Source: Aricia agestis (lineage: Eukaryota > Arthropoda > Insecta > Lepidoptera > Lycaenidae). From it: DNA of 64,000 bases. A program made the translations under genes and the position numbers. The DNA is taken from NCBI RefSeq assembly GCF_905147365.1, contig NC_056410.1, positions 1,649,501-1,713,500 on the forward strand, read 5' to 3'. The notes beneath the pieces are model-generated. The model was not told the origin of the DNA, made no database searches, and saw nothing but the letters and a program-made list of their open reading frames with translations. The stretch's first letter is position 1; each line of letters opens with the position of its first letter. Shown piece by piece: positions 10,801 to 21,732 of this stretch.

Positions 10801-13800
10801 CTTCTTATGTTGCGAGTGTCCATGGGCGGCGGTAGTTGCTCTCCAATAGGTGGCCCGTTTGCTCGTTTGCCCCCTTATTTATAAAAAAAATGTATCCGAA
10901 TCACGTCACTGTACATGTCCGAAGTCACATATTATTACCTCTAGGTGTAGGATTTGGGTAACTAGCATATTTTGTATACATAGCTACGGTACTAACTTTG
11001 AGGTGCTTGCACTGTTTGGCCAGTTCTATCACCAGTTTGGTTCCCCTGACGTTCATCAGCACCGCTTTCTTCAACTCTTCATCGAATCTGAAATATATGA
11101 CGGTATGATTACACAGTACGAAAGGAATGATCCGGATATAATAATAATAATTTAAATAAATTCTTTTAGAAGTTGTACCTACTATGTATCTTTAATAAAT
11201 AATATAATATTATAATCACAAGTGAAGGTGCCAGAAGAACAAGATAAATAATATTATGATACCTATTTCATTTAAATAAAAAATCTACATTAAACTTTAA
11301 ATCAAATGTAACGAAACGAAGCGCAACGCAACTTGACGGTGTGTAGAAATAACCCAAGAATCTAAAGGACAGTTAAATCTTTATAGTCAAAACAAAAGGT
11401 ATCCCACAACAAAAAAACTAGGCCTTTACATCCGTTGTGGATGACTTATACAGTATTTTTCAGAGCGAAGTAACCACTCCTCAAATACTGTAGTGCCTGG
11501 GACAAGACTTTTAAATGTCCGTATTGACGCATCATAGCCGTCCTAGTCCAGAGGAAAGAACTAATCAATACGTCTGGGACCAATTACTTTGTGCGGGTTT
11601 CCTCACGATGTTTTCCTTCACCGTACGAGCGCCTCCACCCGGGTTCGAACCTGCGCCCTCTAGAAGTGCAAACCGAAGGCCACGGACGCTCTTATCCTTA
11701 TCCCACAACAGTTAGCGTCATAATACGCTAGTAGGCGCAACAGCTAGGATCCTCATACCTGATGGTAGCCGCAGCGTGTATGATGATGTCGACGTCGTCT
11801 ATGATCATCTGGCGGTCGGCCTTGGAGATGCCGAGGTCGGGCTGCATCACGTCGCCCACCACCACCTCCATCTTCTCCATCAGCGGCTGCACACCACCCT
11901 TCGCTTCCCGCAGCTTCGCGAACAGCTAGAAAAATATGTCACGAATGATGGGGGCGTTATAAGTTATAATTGCTCTAATTTTTAACGAGCAGTCCCACTA
12001 AGAATTAGTGCAGTAAAGCCGGTTCCCGCACGGCGATCTGCAGTTTCCATACTAAGTTCATATCGGCAATACTCCGTGTATTGCAGTCTGCAGATATGAA
12101 CTTGCCGCTCGAGCAGTTCTTGAGCTGTCGCGACCGCTTTAGAGCAGTCGGTCCCGAGTCCCGACTTCAACTTTAACGGTCCGTCTATGGCTATGGTCTA
12201 TGGCTGGCAGTCTAACTTCTAAGAGTCACTGACTCTCCACAGGTGGAAAATTACATAGAAATAATTGATGCAACTATATAGATTCTCAGTAGGATTGTCT
12301 CTCTGAATAAACTATTGCCTGTCTATAGGTGCATTTTAACGATTATAATGATATTATATGTTATAATTTATAAATAAAATTTATAGATGTTTTAACCAGC
12401 CAATCAGAAAATGTAATACTTTTATAACATACGTACACAATACACATGATATTTAAGTTTTACCTTGACACTAATGTCACTAATAATATGTAATTATTAA
12501 TACATCCAAGAAAGAAGAATAACTTCTTTGTCCCATTAACGAGACTCAAACTCTGAAAGTTCATACCACAGGGGTCACCGAAATACAATACGACATAATA
12601 TTCACAATTGAATAGGCAAGTGGAAATATCAAGTTCATTTCTATATTTCGACACGTTCCTAGTTCTACGTGATAGTAAATTGTGCGTAAGACATCCATGT
12701 AATTTCCTGTTTTCCTACGAATTATTGCACCGACAAACCATGCCAAGGCCAACCCTCGTGTTCTGCCAACACTTTGGTTTTCGCAGTTCGCTAAAACCAC
12801 CATTGCGACGTTCGCGTTTTCGAGTCGCATTATTTGAATAGACATTACTGAGTATTTGAACACGGCTATGTGTGTCAAAGGTACGGTTGTGACAGCGGTT
12901 TCGTCACAGATATGTTCAACAAAAGTTTACCCGATCTTTATCCATGTAGATTGTAGTATAATTGCCTTCTCAGCCGTTTAATGCGTTAATTTGCAATTCG
13001 ATGTAATTGCACAAATATCCGCTTGCTTTTGTTTCATTCTTTCCTTATATAAGTAAAAAATTACTGAAGAACCTACACACGCAAAATAGCCTTATAACAT
13101 TCTTGCTTTTCTTTAATTCATTTCTCTGTACTTTTATCCCTAGTAGCAAAATGTACACTAGTCGGTATAGTTGTAGGTAGTTTTTTCAGTTTTCCTTGTC
13201 GTATAAGTAAAACGTCTGCAAATCTTAACACTATTTACATCTTATTTTTCTATTAAAAAGGTATCCATACCTCATCATTAAGCATATCCTCTAGTCGCTT
13301 CGCCGGCGGATTGCCCTTCTTCTCTCGCACGAGCAAAATAATTTTACCGATGTCGGGACATTTCCTGAAAATCAAAATGGCTTATAAGCTTATTGAATTA
13401 ATTTATTTCCAAAACTCTCAAATCTTTGTTATGGAATCACAATGGGTTTCAAGAGGTTAAGACACTACGATAGTAACCGATAGCAATATTTTCCAGTAAG
13501 AATAAACGAAACACTTCATATTTCATTTATTCTTGCCAATATAGGCCAATTAACAAATTTCTAAATGTTGAACGAAAGACAAAAATCGGCCAAGTACGAG
13601 TCGGACTCGCGCACGAAGGGTTCCGTACCAGTATAGAGCAAAATTAGACCAAAAACTATGTTTTTGTATGGGAGCCACCCTAACTTTTTTATTTTATTTT
13701 AACATTATTATTAAATATTAAAGTACACATATAACTAAGGATTTTGTAGAAAATTCAAGTACCTACCTGTTGCCATTATGGATATAGAGCAAAAAAGGCT

Positions 13801-15019
13801 AAAAAAATCACGTTTGTTGTATGGAAGACCCCCTTAAATATATATTTTATTTTGTTTTTAGTATTTGTTGTTATAGCGGCAATAAATATACACAATCTGT
13901 GAAAATATCAACTCTCTAGCTATTACCTTTCTTGAGTTACAGCCTGGAGACAGACGGACAGACATCGAAGTCTTAGTAATAGGGTCCCGTTTTTACCCTT
14001 TGGGTACGCAACCCTAAAAATAACGAACTGCAAGTCATCTTCACAAGAGTTTTGTGAATTTTTAAACTATTTCACATTTATTATGCAAGGTTGTGGCCCT
14101 ATTACTAGATATTATACAGTTATGAAATCGGTATTTTTCCTCTATCAGTCGCTATTCTCATTTTCATTTGTAATTTTCCTCTTCTAGATAATTATATTGT
14201 AAGAACCTCCATGAAACAATATAATAGTCATCTCACGAAACTCGTAATTTGTATCACCGCCATTAAAGGATGTGACCTAGGTGCACAGTAAAACAACACG
14301 AACAAAGAACAATATGATCATATTAATTTATGGGTTTATTTTAATTTATATGTACATAAAAGATCTATAATAATCTATGAACCATTTAATGTTGAAATAT
14401 AATATTTAAAATATTATATTCTAATCTTATATTTAAAATTCGGAATTATGTCCGTCCTTCTCTCTCTTCACACTCAAAACAGAGCTGTGAATTTGATGAA
14501 TTTTGATGTGGATGTAAATTTTGAATGTGAAGGTAAAGAGGCAAAAATTACAATAGTTTCTATTTCAAAATAATGCATGGGCTCCTTCGCAATATGCGTT
14601 TTCCTTATTGACAACAACAAACATACTGGCAACAAACCATAAAAATCTTCATAACATACCAGCTCGTATTATTTTAATATTATGTACCGCAACTCTACAA
14701 AACTTCGTTTATCGCGCGGGACCGTACATTTTTCGGGATAAAAAGCATCCAATTTCCTTTCTCGGGGCCCAAAGTATCTCCATACTAAATTTTAGTAAAA
14801 TCGATTCAACGGTTTGGGCGTGAAGAGGTAACAGACAGACAGACACACTTTCGAATTTGTAATATTAGTATGGATTACATACCTCAAAAGCTTCTCCACC
14901 AGCACCTTCCCCATGAATCCGGTTCCGCCGGTGACGAAGAGCCGGACGCCAGAGAAGGTGGCCGATATCCGGTCCGGCATGGCCTCCAGCTCCACCTCCG
15001 AGTAGCCTTCTGACGACAT
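4855..15019 (-). CDS. Fatty acyl-CoA reductase FAR-B, complete, 13 coding exons
   Basis: This gene encodes a full-length 524-residue FAR (NADPH-dependent acyl-CoA to fatty alcohol). Exons in coding order: 15019-14883, 13364-13271, 11925-11759, 11087-10997, 10616-10471, 10192-10083, 9470-9399, 9028-8908, 8121-7999, 7281-7162, 6702-6551, 6335-6230, 4990-4855. All introns are GT..AG, every split codon fits, and the total is 525 codons including the stop. The N-terminal Rossmann domain has the nucleotide loop TGGTGFMGK (about residues 30-38). HAAATIRFDEEL and MHVSTAYCH follow, then the catalytic YAFTK (Y221, K225) and GPTGLLIGAGKG. The C-terminal FAR_C domain ends in a hydrophobic segment, WFVDLITRCVFWFF. 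The start is the ATG after a short AG-spliced leader. Introns hold a solo LTR, SINEs and MITEs. Length and motifs match intact insect FARs; substrate unknown. Confidence 0.97.
5386..5864 (+). mobile_element. Solo LTR of an LTR retrotransposon
   Basis: The 479-bp segment begins TGTTACG and ends CGTAACA (short inverted TG..CA ends). It is flanked by the 4-bp direct repeat GTAT (5382-5385 and 5865-5868). A TATA-like CATATAGAT lies at 5568-5576, a TCAGT initiator about 30 bp later (5602-5606), and AATAAA at 5801-5806, the expected order U3-R-U5. The size and 4-bp duplication fit Gypsy/Ty3-type elements. No internal region or second LTR is present, so it is probably a recombination product. Confidence 0.85.
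5979..6163. mobile_element. MITE with TA target duplication
   Basis: The ends TACTCCACTCGGGC and GCCCGAGTGGAGTA are exact inverted repeats, and arm similarity continues inward. TA dinucleotides at 5977-5978 and 6164-6165 flank it. The uninterrupted opposite arm of the host element (5230-5260) shows the empty site with a single TA, which supports a Tc1/mariner-type insertion. A diverged relative may lie at 49640-49815. Confidence 0.85.
7001..7158. repeat. MITE, CCATCGAGGAA..GATAGTAC family, copy 1
   Basis: This is a short repeat of about 160 bp running from TGCACCATCGAGGAA to CTGATAGTACT. Related copies lie at 9568-9727 and in tandem at 63218-63712. It sits in the FAR-B intron between exons 11 and 10, and its end abuts the exon 10 splice donor at 7161. 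Confidence 0.75.
7566..7915 (-). mobile_element. tRNA-derived SINE, complete, 10-bp target duplication
   Basis: Read on the minus strand, it starts with a tRNA-like head. The A-box-like TGGTCTAGTGG and B-box-like GGTTCGATTCC are intact, and the 3' tail is a short ATTATT-type repeat. The direct repeat GTTTCTAATA flanks it (7556-7565 and 7916-7925). It lies in the FAR-B intron between exons 10 and 9, in the same orientation as the gene. Confidence 0.88.
8618..8868. repeat. MITE, AGGTGTAACAAAAC family, copy 1
   Basis: A near-palindrome of about 250 bp with both arms containing CACTGTGAAA and its complement. Other copies lie at 41805-42003, 56124-56377, 62820-62992 (one arm) and 63739-63995. It is intronic in FAR-B. 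Confidence 0.75.
9568..9727. repeat. MITE, CCATCGAGGAA..GATAGTAC family, copy 2
   Basis: The same family as 7001-7158, with a small internal palindrome around GTGAATTTGGACGTCC. It lies in a FAR-B intron. Confidence 0.65.
10701..10890 (+). mobile_element. 5'-truncated jockey-like LINE 3' end
   Basis: It matches the 3' end of the LINE at 20092-21203, from AAAACT..GGA through CAGCAGTATTTCCGG and GACCTGCAAACCTTCAAGAA. It has lost the usual TTAAAAGGCC and ends in the shared CGTTTGCCCCCTTATTTAT tail with poly-A. It lies in the FAR-B intron upstream of exon 5. Confidence 0.8.
11515..11712 (-). repeat. SINE family C (tRNA-like head), copy 1
   Basis: Read on the minus strand, it begins CGTCCGTGGCC and carries a B-box-like GGTTCGAACCC, followed by a head-to-body boundary like that at 31298-31455. 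It lies in the FAR-B intron between exons 4 and 3. The family assignment rests on similarity between the two copies. Confidence 0.6.
11990..13265. other. FAR-B intron, no gene seen
   Basis: The intron between exons 3 and 2 holds a short CG-rich stretch (about 11990-12180) with repeated GCAGT motifs and otherwise AT-rich unique sequence. Open frames such as 12561-12878 show no domain and no codon bias, so I treat them as chance. Confidence 0.55.
13586..14020 (+). repeat. GGCCAAGTGCGAGTCGG..GGTACGGAACCCT repeat, copy 1
   Basis: This repeat family begins CGGCCAAGTRCGAGTCGG, has GGGTTCCGTACC near one end and an inverted version (GGTACGGAACCCT) near the other, and contains a GACAGACGGACAG stretch. 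It is the most frequent long repeat here: 16322-17215, 26012-26529, 28366-28815, 30126-30515, 35467-35515, 50387-50840 and 51430-51508. It lies in the first coding intron of FAR-B. The transposon class is not clear from sequence alone. Confidence 0.75.
14700..14876 (+). repeat. Lepidopteran dispersed repeat ending in AATATTAGTATGG
   Basis: It runs from GGGACCGTACATTTTTC through TTTGGGCGTGAAGAGG to ATTAGTATGG. Similar pieces lie at 24122-24262 and 33083-33665; the latter is split by a SINE. It is 3'-end-like with no coding sequence, and lies just inside the first coding intron of FAR-B. Confidence 0.6.
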
Positions 15020-15203
15020 CTTGAAGGCTGGAACAGGATATTCTCATTATTTTTTATTGTAAAAGCTAACAGAAAGCTGTAAGGCACAACCTGAAGAAGG
15101 AACTTTTTAGACCAGAAGCTAGTCTTATCGAACATAAATATGTGTAGGTATAATAATGTGCAAAGACAAAAGAAATTCTATTGTCTTTTTTTGGTTGGTT
15201 TAG

Positions 15204-15682
15204 TCCCAGTTTCACCAACGTCTGTTAGTGCTAACAGCTTGTTAAAATGTCATGACTTCTCTTTCATTATGAAAAACATCTTATTATGAACTAGCGACCC
15301 GCCCCGGCGTCGCACGGGTATAAAATATATAGCCACTGAAAAAATGATTATAAAATCGATAGCCTTCACGTGGTCTACTTCTTATCTGTGCCAAATAACG
15401 TAAAAAATGCTCTAGTACTTAGTTCGCGAGATAAGCCCTTTCAAATAATTTTCCCCGTCTTTTCCACATTCTCATATTAGTCTAAGCGTGATAAAATATA
15501 GCCTATAGCCTTCCTCAATGAATGGGCTATCTAACACTGAAAGAATCATCAAAATCCGTTGCGTAGTTTTAAAGATTAAAGGGAACAAAGGGACATGAGG
15601 GAAGAAAAGCGATTTTGTTTTTTATAGAAAACGAAAGAGATAATATTGTGATACTATAATTCGTGCGTTAACTTTAACAGGC
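15204..15682. repeat. MITE (CCCAGTTTCACC family, copy 2) split by another repeat
   Basis: The left half (15204-15288) and right half (15629-15682) match the MITE at 501-640. They are separated by an insertion at 15289-15628 beginning CTAGCGACCCGCCCCGGCG and containing CCTCAATGAATGGGCTATC, another dispersed repeat also seen at 32270-32590 and 53684-54190. The right terminal repeat is eroded. Confidence 0.65.
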
Positions 15683-16321
15683 TTAGTATCCGTACCTACA
15701 TATATTTTATTAAACGCATCGCCCATGGGTTGTGAAACGGTCTTACCAATAGGTACAACTGAAACAAAAAAAAATTTTTCTAATCATCTAACCTATGCGT
15801 GTGGGGTATCTGTGGATAGGTCTTAAAAATCATATTGAGGTTTTTAATATCATTTTTTTCTAACCTGAATAGTTTGCGAGTGAGACTCTTCCGAAGTGGT
15901 AAAATGGGTGCCGCCCCCCCCCCCTCTAACTTCTAAAGAAAAAGCATAATAATTCTAAAAAAAATATAAGATGTACCTACATTACTATAAAAGCTACCAA
16001 CGAAAATTGGTTTGAACGAGATCTAACAAGCCTAGTACTTTTTTTATACGTCATAAATGGTAAACCTCAATTTAACTTTCATTAAATCAACTGAAATATA
16101 AAAATAAATCAAAAACCTTTTAATTTTATAAAACCTTATTGCTGCTGCGGAACCCTTCGCCTTGGCCGGTTTTTTATATACTTATTTCAACATTTTGTAG
16201 ATAACGAAGTTTAAAACTCAAAAGCTCTAAAAAAATTAGAGTCTACTGTATTCGTGAATACTAACAAAATATTATAAATTTCAGTTATGTAGGTACTATT
16301 TGAAGACAATGAATATAAAAT

Positions 16322-17215
16322 AATCGGCCAAGTGCGAGTCGGACTCGCTCACGAAGGGTTCCCTACCGTTATAGAGCAAAAATTGGCCAAATATGTGACC
16401 TATAATAATTTTTAAATTAATTTAATTAATAATTTTATTTTAATTTTATTACTTAATATTTATTAAAGTATACAAATATAATTAAGGATTCCGATTTAGG
16501 GATCCGTTTGTGAAATATTAAGTTTTAAAGGGTAAAAAATCGTTAGAGTCCAGTGTCCCCCACTTCTACCAGCTAAACGGTTGCTTCTGGAAATGTGAAA
16601 TCACGAAAGTAGGAAATATTATGCTGAATTTAAAAGGAAAACTATCACGGCTAAGAAGACTTCATAAGTTATTGAGTAATAGTCGATCAACTAAAAAAAT
16701 TTATTCGGCGAAGTATAATATACGTGGGAGAGCCATGCTTCGGCACGAATGGGCCGGCTCGACCGGAGAAATACCACGTTCTCACAGAAAACCGGCGTGA
16801 AACAGCGCTTGCGCTGTGTTTCGCCGAGTGAGTGAGTTTACCGGAGGCCCAATTCCCTTCCCTATCCTCCCCTATTCCCTTCCCTTCCCATCCCTACCCT
16901 TCCCTATTACCCTATTCCCTCTTAAAAGGCCGGCAACGCACCTGCAGCTCTTCTGATGCTGTGAGTGTCCACGGAAGTTGCTTTCCATCAGGTGACCCGT
17001 TTGCTCGTTTGCCCCCTTCTTTCATAAAAAAATAAATAAATAAATAAATAAAGGAACTTTTCGTTCAAATTCCTTTGAAAATTGAAAGTAACTGAGATGA
17101 TGTTGTAAGTAGTGTAAAACACGTTATAATATATCTACATACATTGGCCATACAAACATTTTCAAAAACTAGCAATTGGCCGGTTTTACCCTTTGGGTAC
17201 GGAACCCTAAAAACA
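16322..17215 (+). repeat. GGCCAAGTGCGAGTCGG repeat, copy 2, interrupted
   Basis: The start (16322-16400) and the end (17171-17215, CCCTTTGGGTACGGAACCCT) match the family at 13586-14020. The middle contains a full SINE-A at 16722-17051 and unassigned sequence. I infer a disrupted single copy; two separate fragments cannot be excluded. Confidence 0.5.
16722..17051 (+). mobile_element. SINE-A, full-length copy
   Basis: SINE-A starts CGTGGGAGAGCCATGCTTCG, passes through GCGCTGTGTTTCGCCGAG, has a variable CCCTACC-rich central block, and ends with the LINE-like tail TTAAAAGGCCGGCAACGC..CGTTTGCCCCCTT followed here by (AAAT)n. Other copies: 23591-23821, 25651-26010, 30971-31296, 33264-33625, 60453-60758, with tail only at 62675-62812. 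Confidence 0.85.
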
Positions 17216-17586
17216 CAACAGCTATTTGCTACATATGTGATCAGCGGAATACTAACAGAATATAAGTTACGTGGGGATATAAAGTGGTGACGGGCATCGA
17301 CCATGACCTAGAAAGTGGGAGAATTTCGGAAACCGTCTGTTGTCCGTTGACGCGCCGTATGCCGTGTGACGTAACGCGTACTTGACCGCGGGCGCAAGGC
17401 CGCAAGATGACCGGACACTTTTTGTACGCGTTCACGTGTTATACACACTATCAACGTATATATATAAAAATAAGACATTAATATTATGGTACAAACTACG
17501 GTACAAATAACATACACAGAATTGACAAAACTCGACAAAATGGCGTAGGTCCAGGTTCATCAGGCTCAACAAACATAACCATAGAG

Positions 17587-17711
17587 CTCGACAAGGCTTT
17601 AAATGCACGTAGCGAAAAAAGGAACTAACGCTGTCATCATACAAAAACGCCATTTTGACAGTTCTCCTTTACCAGCAGCGCCCCCGCCCACGTTCTTATA
17701 AAGCCTTGTCG
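17587..17711. repeat. MITE-like inverted repeat (GACAAGGCTTTA ends)
   Basis: GACAAGGCTTTA at the left and TAAAGCCTTGTC at the right form terminal inverted repeats of a short element. Part of the same sequence, with the CAGCGCCCCCGCCCAC motif, recurs in opposite orientation at 51508-51600. Confidence 0.6.
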
Positions 17712-18400
17712 GACCAGCGACGTCTTCTGTCAAATTCTGAGGTCAAAGTTGAGGTTAAAGTTAAATTAGCCTTAACTATAGCCATAACTTTAACTTTAAC
17801 CACGCCTCTGGTGCAACCCAACCTTATTTAAGTACAAGAAGAACAATAGTATGGGATGTATCTTCTCTAGGCCGAGGTGAACGCAGCGTAGGTACGCATT
17901 AATAAATAATTATAATTTGGTTTACCATACTACTAACGCAATAGATATACTTAACCTGTCTTCTCTGCTGCTAAGGTATGTGAACAATTTATTATAATGG
18001 TTTGTCTATGACAATATGTCAGTTTTATGAACCACATCATTCATGTTGATTCATTCATGATAAATGATAATAGATATTTATGTTGGTAAAGTTTTGCAAT
18101 AAAACAAATAAAATTAATAATGTTTGAACTTAAGGGTCTGGCTACGAAATATTGTATTATGATGTGCCTTGATCTATTAATGATTATTGATTTGTATGTA
18201 TATTTGTATGTGACAGTCTAGCAGTTTTTATGTACCGTAGTCATTTATATTTTGGTAGAGTTTTGCAACATTACAACAACATACTTAAACAATGAAGAAT
18301 AGTAAAGGGCCAACAGGTGGCCAACAATACAAAATTATTATGTACAATATTTTTTTGTCTTCTATGACAATCTGTCTGTTTTTATACACCACATCATAAA

Positions 18401-18986
18401 GGTGCTCCCTCATTGGAAGCATTCGCTTGTAATGTAATATTACACAGTCGAGAATTACATTAGTGAGGGAGGAGAGCCGAGCATTACCATGCGCACCTTG
18501 TAATGATACAATGTGTAATATCTTGATACAACTTGTAACATCAATGCTACGTGACTAGACAGTGAAGTCAACTTGCTGTGTAATGCTCAAAGTCGAATCT
18601 GTAACGTTACATTACACGTAAACGCTCGTCGGTGTTATAATGCTCAAAGTCGAATCTGTAACGTTACATTACACGTAAACGCTCGTCGGTGTTATAATGC
18701 TCAAAGTCGAATCTGTAACGTTACATTACACGTAAACGCTCGTCGGTGTTATAATGCTCAAAGTCGAATCTGTAACGTTACATTACACGTAAACGCTCGT
18801 CGGTGTTATAATGCTCAAAGTCGAATCTGTAACGTTACATTACACGTAAACGCTCGTCGGTGTTATAATGCTCAAAGTCGAATCTGTAACGTTACATTAC
18901 ACGTAAACGCTCGTCGGTGTTATAATGCTCAAAGTAGAATCTAAAAATGTTACATTACACGTGAATGCTCGCGGTGAGGAAGCACC
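18401..18986. mobile_element. Inverted-repeat element with an internal 57-bp tandem array
   Basis: The ends GGTGCTCCCTCAT and (reverse) GGTGCTTCCTCAC are imperfect inverted repeats of about 34 bp. Seven head-to-tail 57-bp units occupy 18584-18982; six are almost identical and the last is diverged. Each unit repeats a version of the GAATGCTCG subterminal motif. Because 57 is a multiple of 3, a frame stays open through the array, but it has no independent support as a gene. Confidence 0.85.
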
Positions 18987-19302
18987 ATTATAATAATCTG
19001 CGTAGATTCACATTTCCGTTGCAAAATAAAGCTGACAAGTAACCATACGGAGGTAACAATACTTTAATAATAATATTCGGTGAAAAGACCTTGACTTCAT
19101 TTTCCTACGTTTAGGATATGCTTTCATAACCATCGTCATTGCAATCATAATATTATATTGACCAATAAAGTTATCAGAGACTCTACACAATATGTAAGAA
19201 AAAAGTTATTTTATCGTGTTAAGAAGTGAATATCTAAACCGAACAATAAGAAACCTATCTAGGTATGTTAGTGTTAAATTATCCATTATAGTTAAATTGC
19301 TA

Positions 19303-19395
19303 TAACGGGCAAAGCCCACCACACATTCCCACCACTGCAACGGTGCCAGGATCAACAGTGGTAACCAACCACGAGAACCCTTTGATATGATTTTT
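19303..19395 (-). repeat. LINE 3'-end fragment (CCCACCACACATTCCC family)
   Basis: It matches the 3' untranslated part of the minus-strand LINE insertion at 27057-27887 over ACGGGCAAA..CCCACCACACATTCCC..GATCAACAGTGG. A further copy lies at 38748-38960. Confidence 0.65.
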
Positions 19396-19399
19396 AAAT

Positions 19400-20076
19400 T
19401 TAAAACATTTAGGTACTGTATATTTAACTGACTTTCAAAAAAAGAGGAGGTTATATTATGTTCGGCTGTGGATATATTTTTTTATACAACGACTTTTTTC
19501 CGATTCGATGAATATTTTATTATTAAGGTAGGCTACCTAACCACATAATAGGTCACAACTTACGTCCATGTGCTATACCTAAGTATTACGTAGTTATCCA
19601 ACGTTATTTCAAGTTGCAATAACAAAATGTTTGTGTAAACCATCATAATAAATAATAAGAGATGTGTTTTTAACAATCACGTAGTCACTATTGTTCATCT
19701 CGACAACGAGGTCAACATTTGAACTCGTACTTGTGACATGACTTTATTTGCGTACACGTACGTAATATATCCCACAATCTTTACATTTTGTGGTACATTT
19801 TACGGGAAAACTATCACGCCTATTGATTTATGCTTTAAAATAGTAATTTTTATTAACATGTAGATTGTAGATGTATTATCATCAGTCAGACAGCGCTGAT
19901 ACTCTCATAGCAAGGTCTATATTATATTATGGGCCCTATTCACCCCCTAAAGTTATCACTTAGTTTATACCCTGTTTATTTTCAAAATTGCTTCTAATGG
20001 CCGGAGACTCCATGGTCTGTAAATATACAAAATATGACTCAGCTAGCGTATGGTGCAACGCACCTTTACGCATAAT
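19400..20076. other. AT-rich spacer, no gene seen
   Basis: Apart from a fragment AAAAAAGAGGAGG near 19439 that resembles other dispersed repeats, nothing coding or structured was recognised before the (TA)n run at about 20077. Confidence 0.5.
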
Positions 20077-20091
20077 ATATATATATATATG

Positions 20092-21203
20092 CTCTCGGGC
20101 TGCCCGAGAAATTATGTAAGTGGGTCACTAGTTTCTTAGCAGACAGAAGCATAAAGGTCGTAGTTGACGGCGAATGCTCGGAAACTCAGTCTGTTAATGC
20201 TGGTGTCCCTCAGCTATCGCCTACTCTATTCATACTGCATATCAATGACATGTTACAAACCAAAGGCATTCATTGCTATGCGGATGATAGTACAGGTGAT
20301 GCTGTATATACCGGCTCCCCTAATATTTCTCGGCAAAATGTCACTGAGAGTCGAAACGAACTTGTGTCTAAGGTGGAGAATTCATTGGAGAAGGTCTCTG
20401 AATGGGGTAGACGTAACTTAGTCCAATTCAACCCCGCCAAGACACAAGTCTGCGCGTTCACCACTAAAAAGTCACCAATGGTCGTTTATCCTCGTTTCGA
20501 GGGCACATCTTTAACCATCTCCCCTAGCATTGAGATACTTGGCGTCAACATATCGAGCGAAGTCCAGTTTCGATATCATCTTGAGGGTAAGGCCAAATTA
20601 GCCTCGAAGAAGCTTGGCGTTCTTAACAGAGCGAGACAGTACTTCAGTCCGGACCAACGCCTACAACTCTACAAGGCGCAGGTTCGGCCTCATATGGAAT
20701 ATTGTTCTCATCTCTGGGCAGGGGCGCCAAAATACCAACTGCTCCCTCTGGATCGTATCCAACGAAGGGCTGCTCGAATTGTTGACTGCCATAGTGTTTC
20801 AAACAGCTTGGACCCCCTGGAATTACGCCGAGATGTTGCTTCACTCTGCATCCTCTATCGGCTGTATCACGGGGAGTGCTCTGAGGAATTGTTCGGAATC
20901 ATACCACCTGCAACTTTTCGCTATCGTCCCACGCGAAAAACATACCATCCTCATCACCTTGATGAGTGGCAGTCTTCCACAGTGCGTTTTTCGCGTAACT
21001 TTCTGCCGCGCACTGTAAAACTCTGGAATGGGCTGTCACCAGCAGTATTTCCGGACCGATACGACCTGCAAACCTTCAAGAAAAGAGCGTATACCCTCTT
21101 AAAAGGCCGGCAACGCACCTGCAGCTCTTCTGATGTTGCGAGTGTCCATGGGCGACGGTACCATCAGGTGACCCGTTTGCTCGTTTGCCCCCTTATTTAA
21201 TTT
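20092..21203 (+). mobile_element. Jockey-like non-LTR retrotransposon, 5'-truncated reverse transcriptase
   Basis: An open frame covers the C-terminal half of a reverse transcriptase. It contains SFLADRS, a GVPQ..SPTLF turn with a small deletion, the catalytic YADD (about 20278), NPAKTQ, LGVNIS, then MEYCSHLWAGAP, RIQRRAARI and PRTVKLWNGLSPAVFP, which is the typical jockey-group tail. The reading frame extends into the GC-rich 3' tail (LLKGRQRTCSSSD..) shared with SINE-A and ends in poly-A. An 8-bp deletion relative to other tails (GGTACCATC near 21157) shifts the final residues. The upstream part is missing and replaced by (TA)n. It cannot be autonomous; it may descend from the element that mobilised SINE-A. 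Confidence 0.88.
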
Positions 21204-21318
<115 letters not shown>

Positions 21319-21732
21319 GCGGTTTTGAAATTGTTCCGTGCGCGAGTAACGAAATGTCTAAACCCGATCCACAACTATTAAGTTTATTACATATTTTTGC
21401 AATTTGTGAAATAGTGAAAATCGTGCACGTGTACATATTTTGCAGAGGCATATTTACTATTATTTTAAAAAGCCGAATTTTGTTTGTTTGATCGCGCTAA
21501 TCTCAGGAACTACTGGTTCGAATTGAAAAATTATTTTTAAGTTGAATATTCCCTTCATCGAGAAAGGATTTAATAATTATTATTATCACTAATTACTCGT
21601 ATTAAAATAAATAAAAATAAAATATGTTTATTTCAGGCTTCATCAACCCATAAAAATATTAGTAGATGTATTAGTAACAATGCATGACTTAATCTATGTT
21701 AGTATTGTTAGTAACAATATTATACGACTATT

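Noticed and set aside
12561..12878. A 105-aa minus-strand frame in a FAR-B intron
   Set aside because: No domain and no conservation signal visible; surrounded by intron sequence of the same strand.
18573..18944. A 123-aa repeat protein (19-residue units) or CRISPR-like array
   Set aside because: The frame is open only because the DNA unit is 57 bp, a multiple of 3. The units are directly adjacent with no spacers and lie within inverted-repeat ends. It is a satellite-like array.
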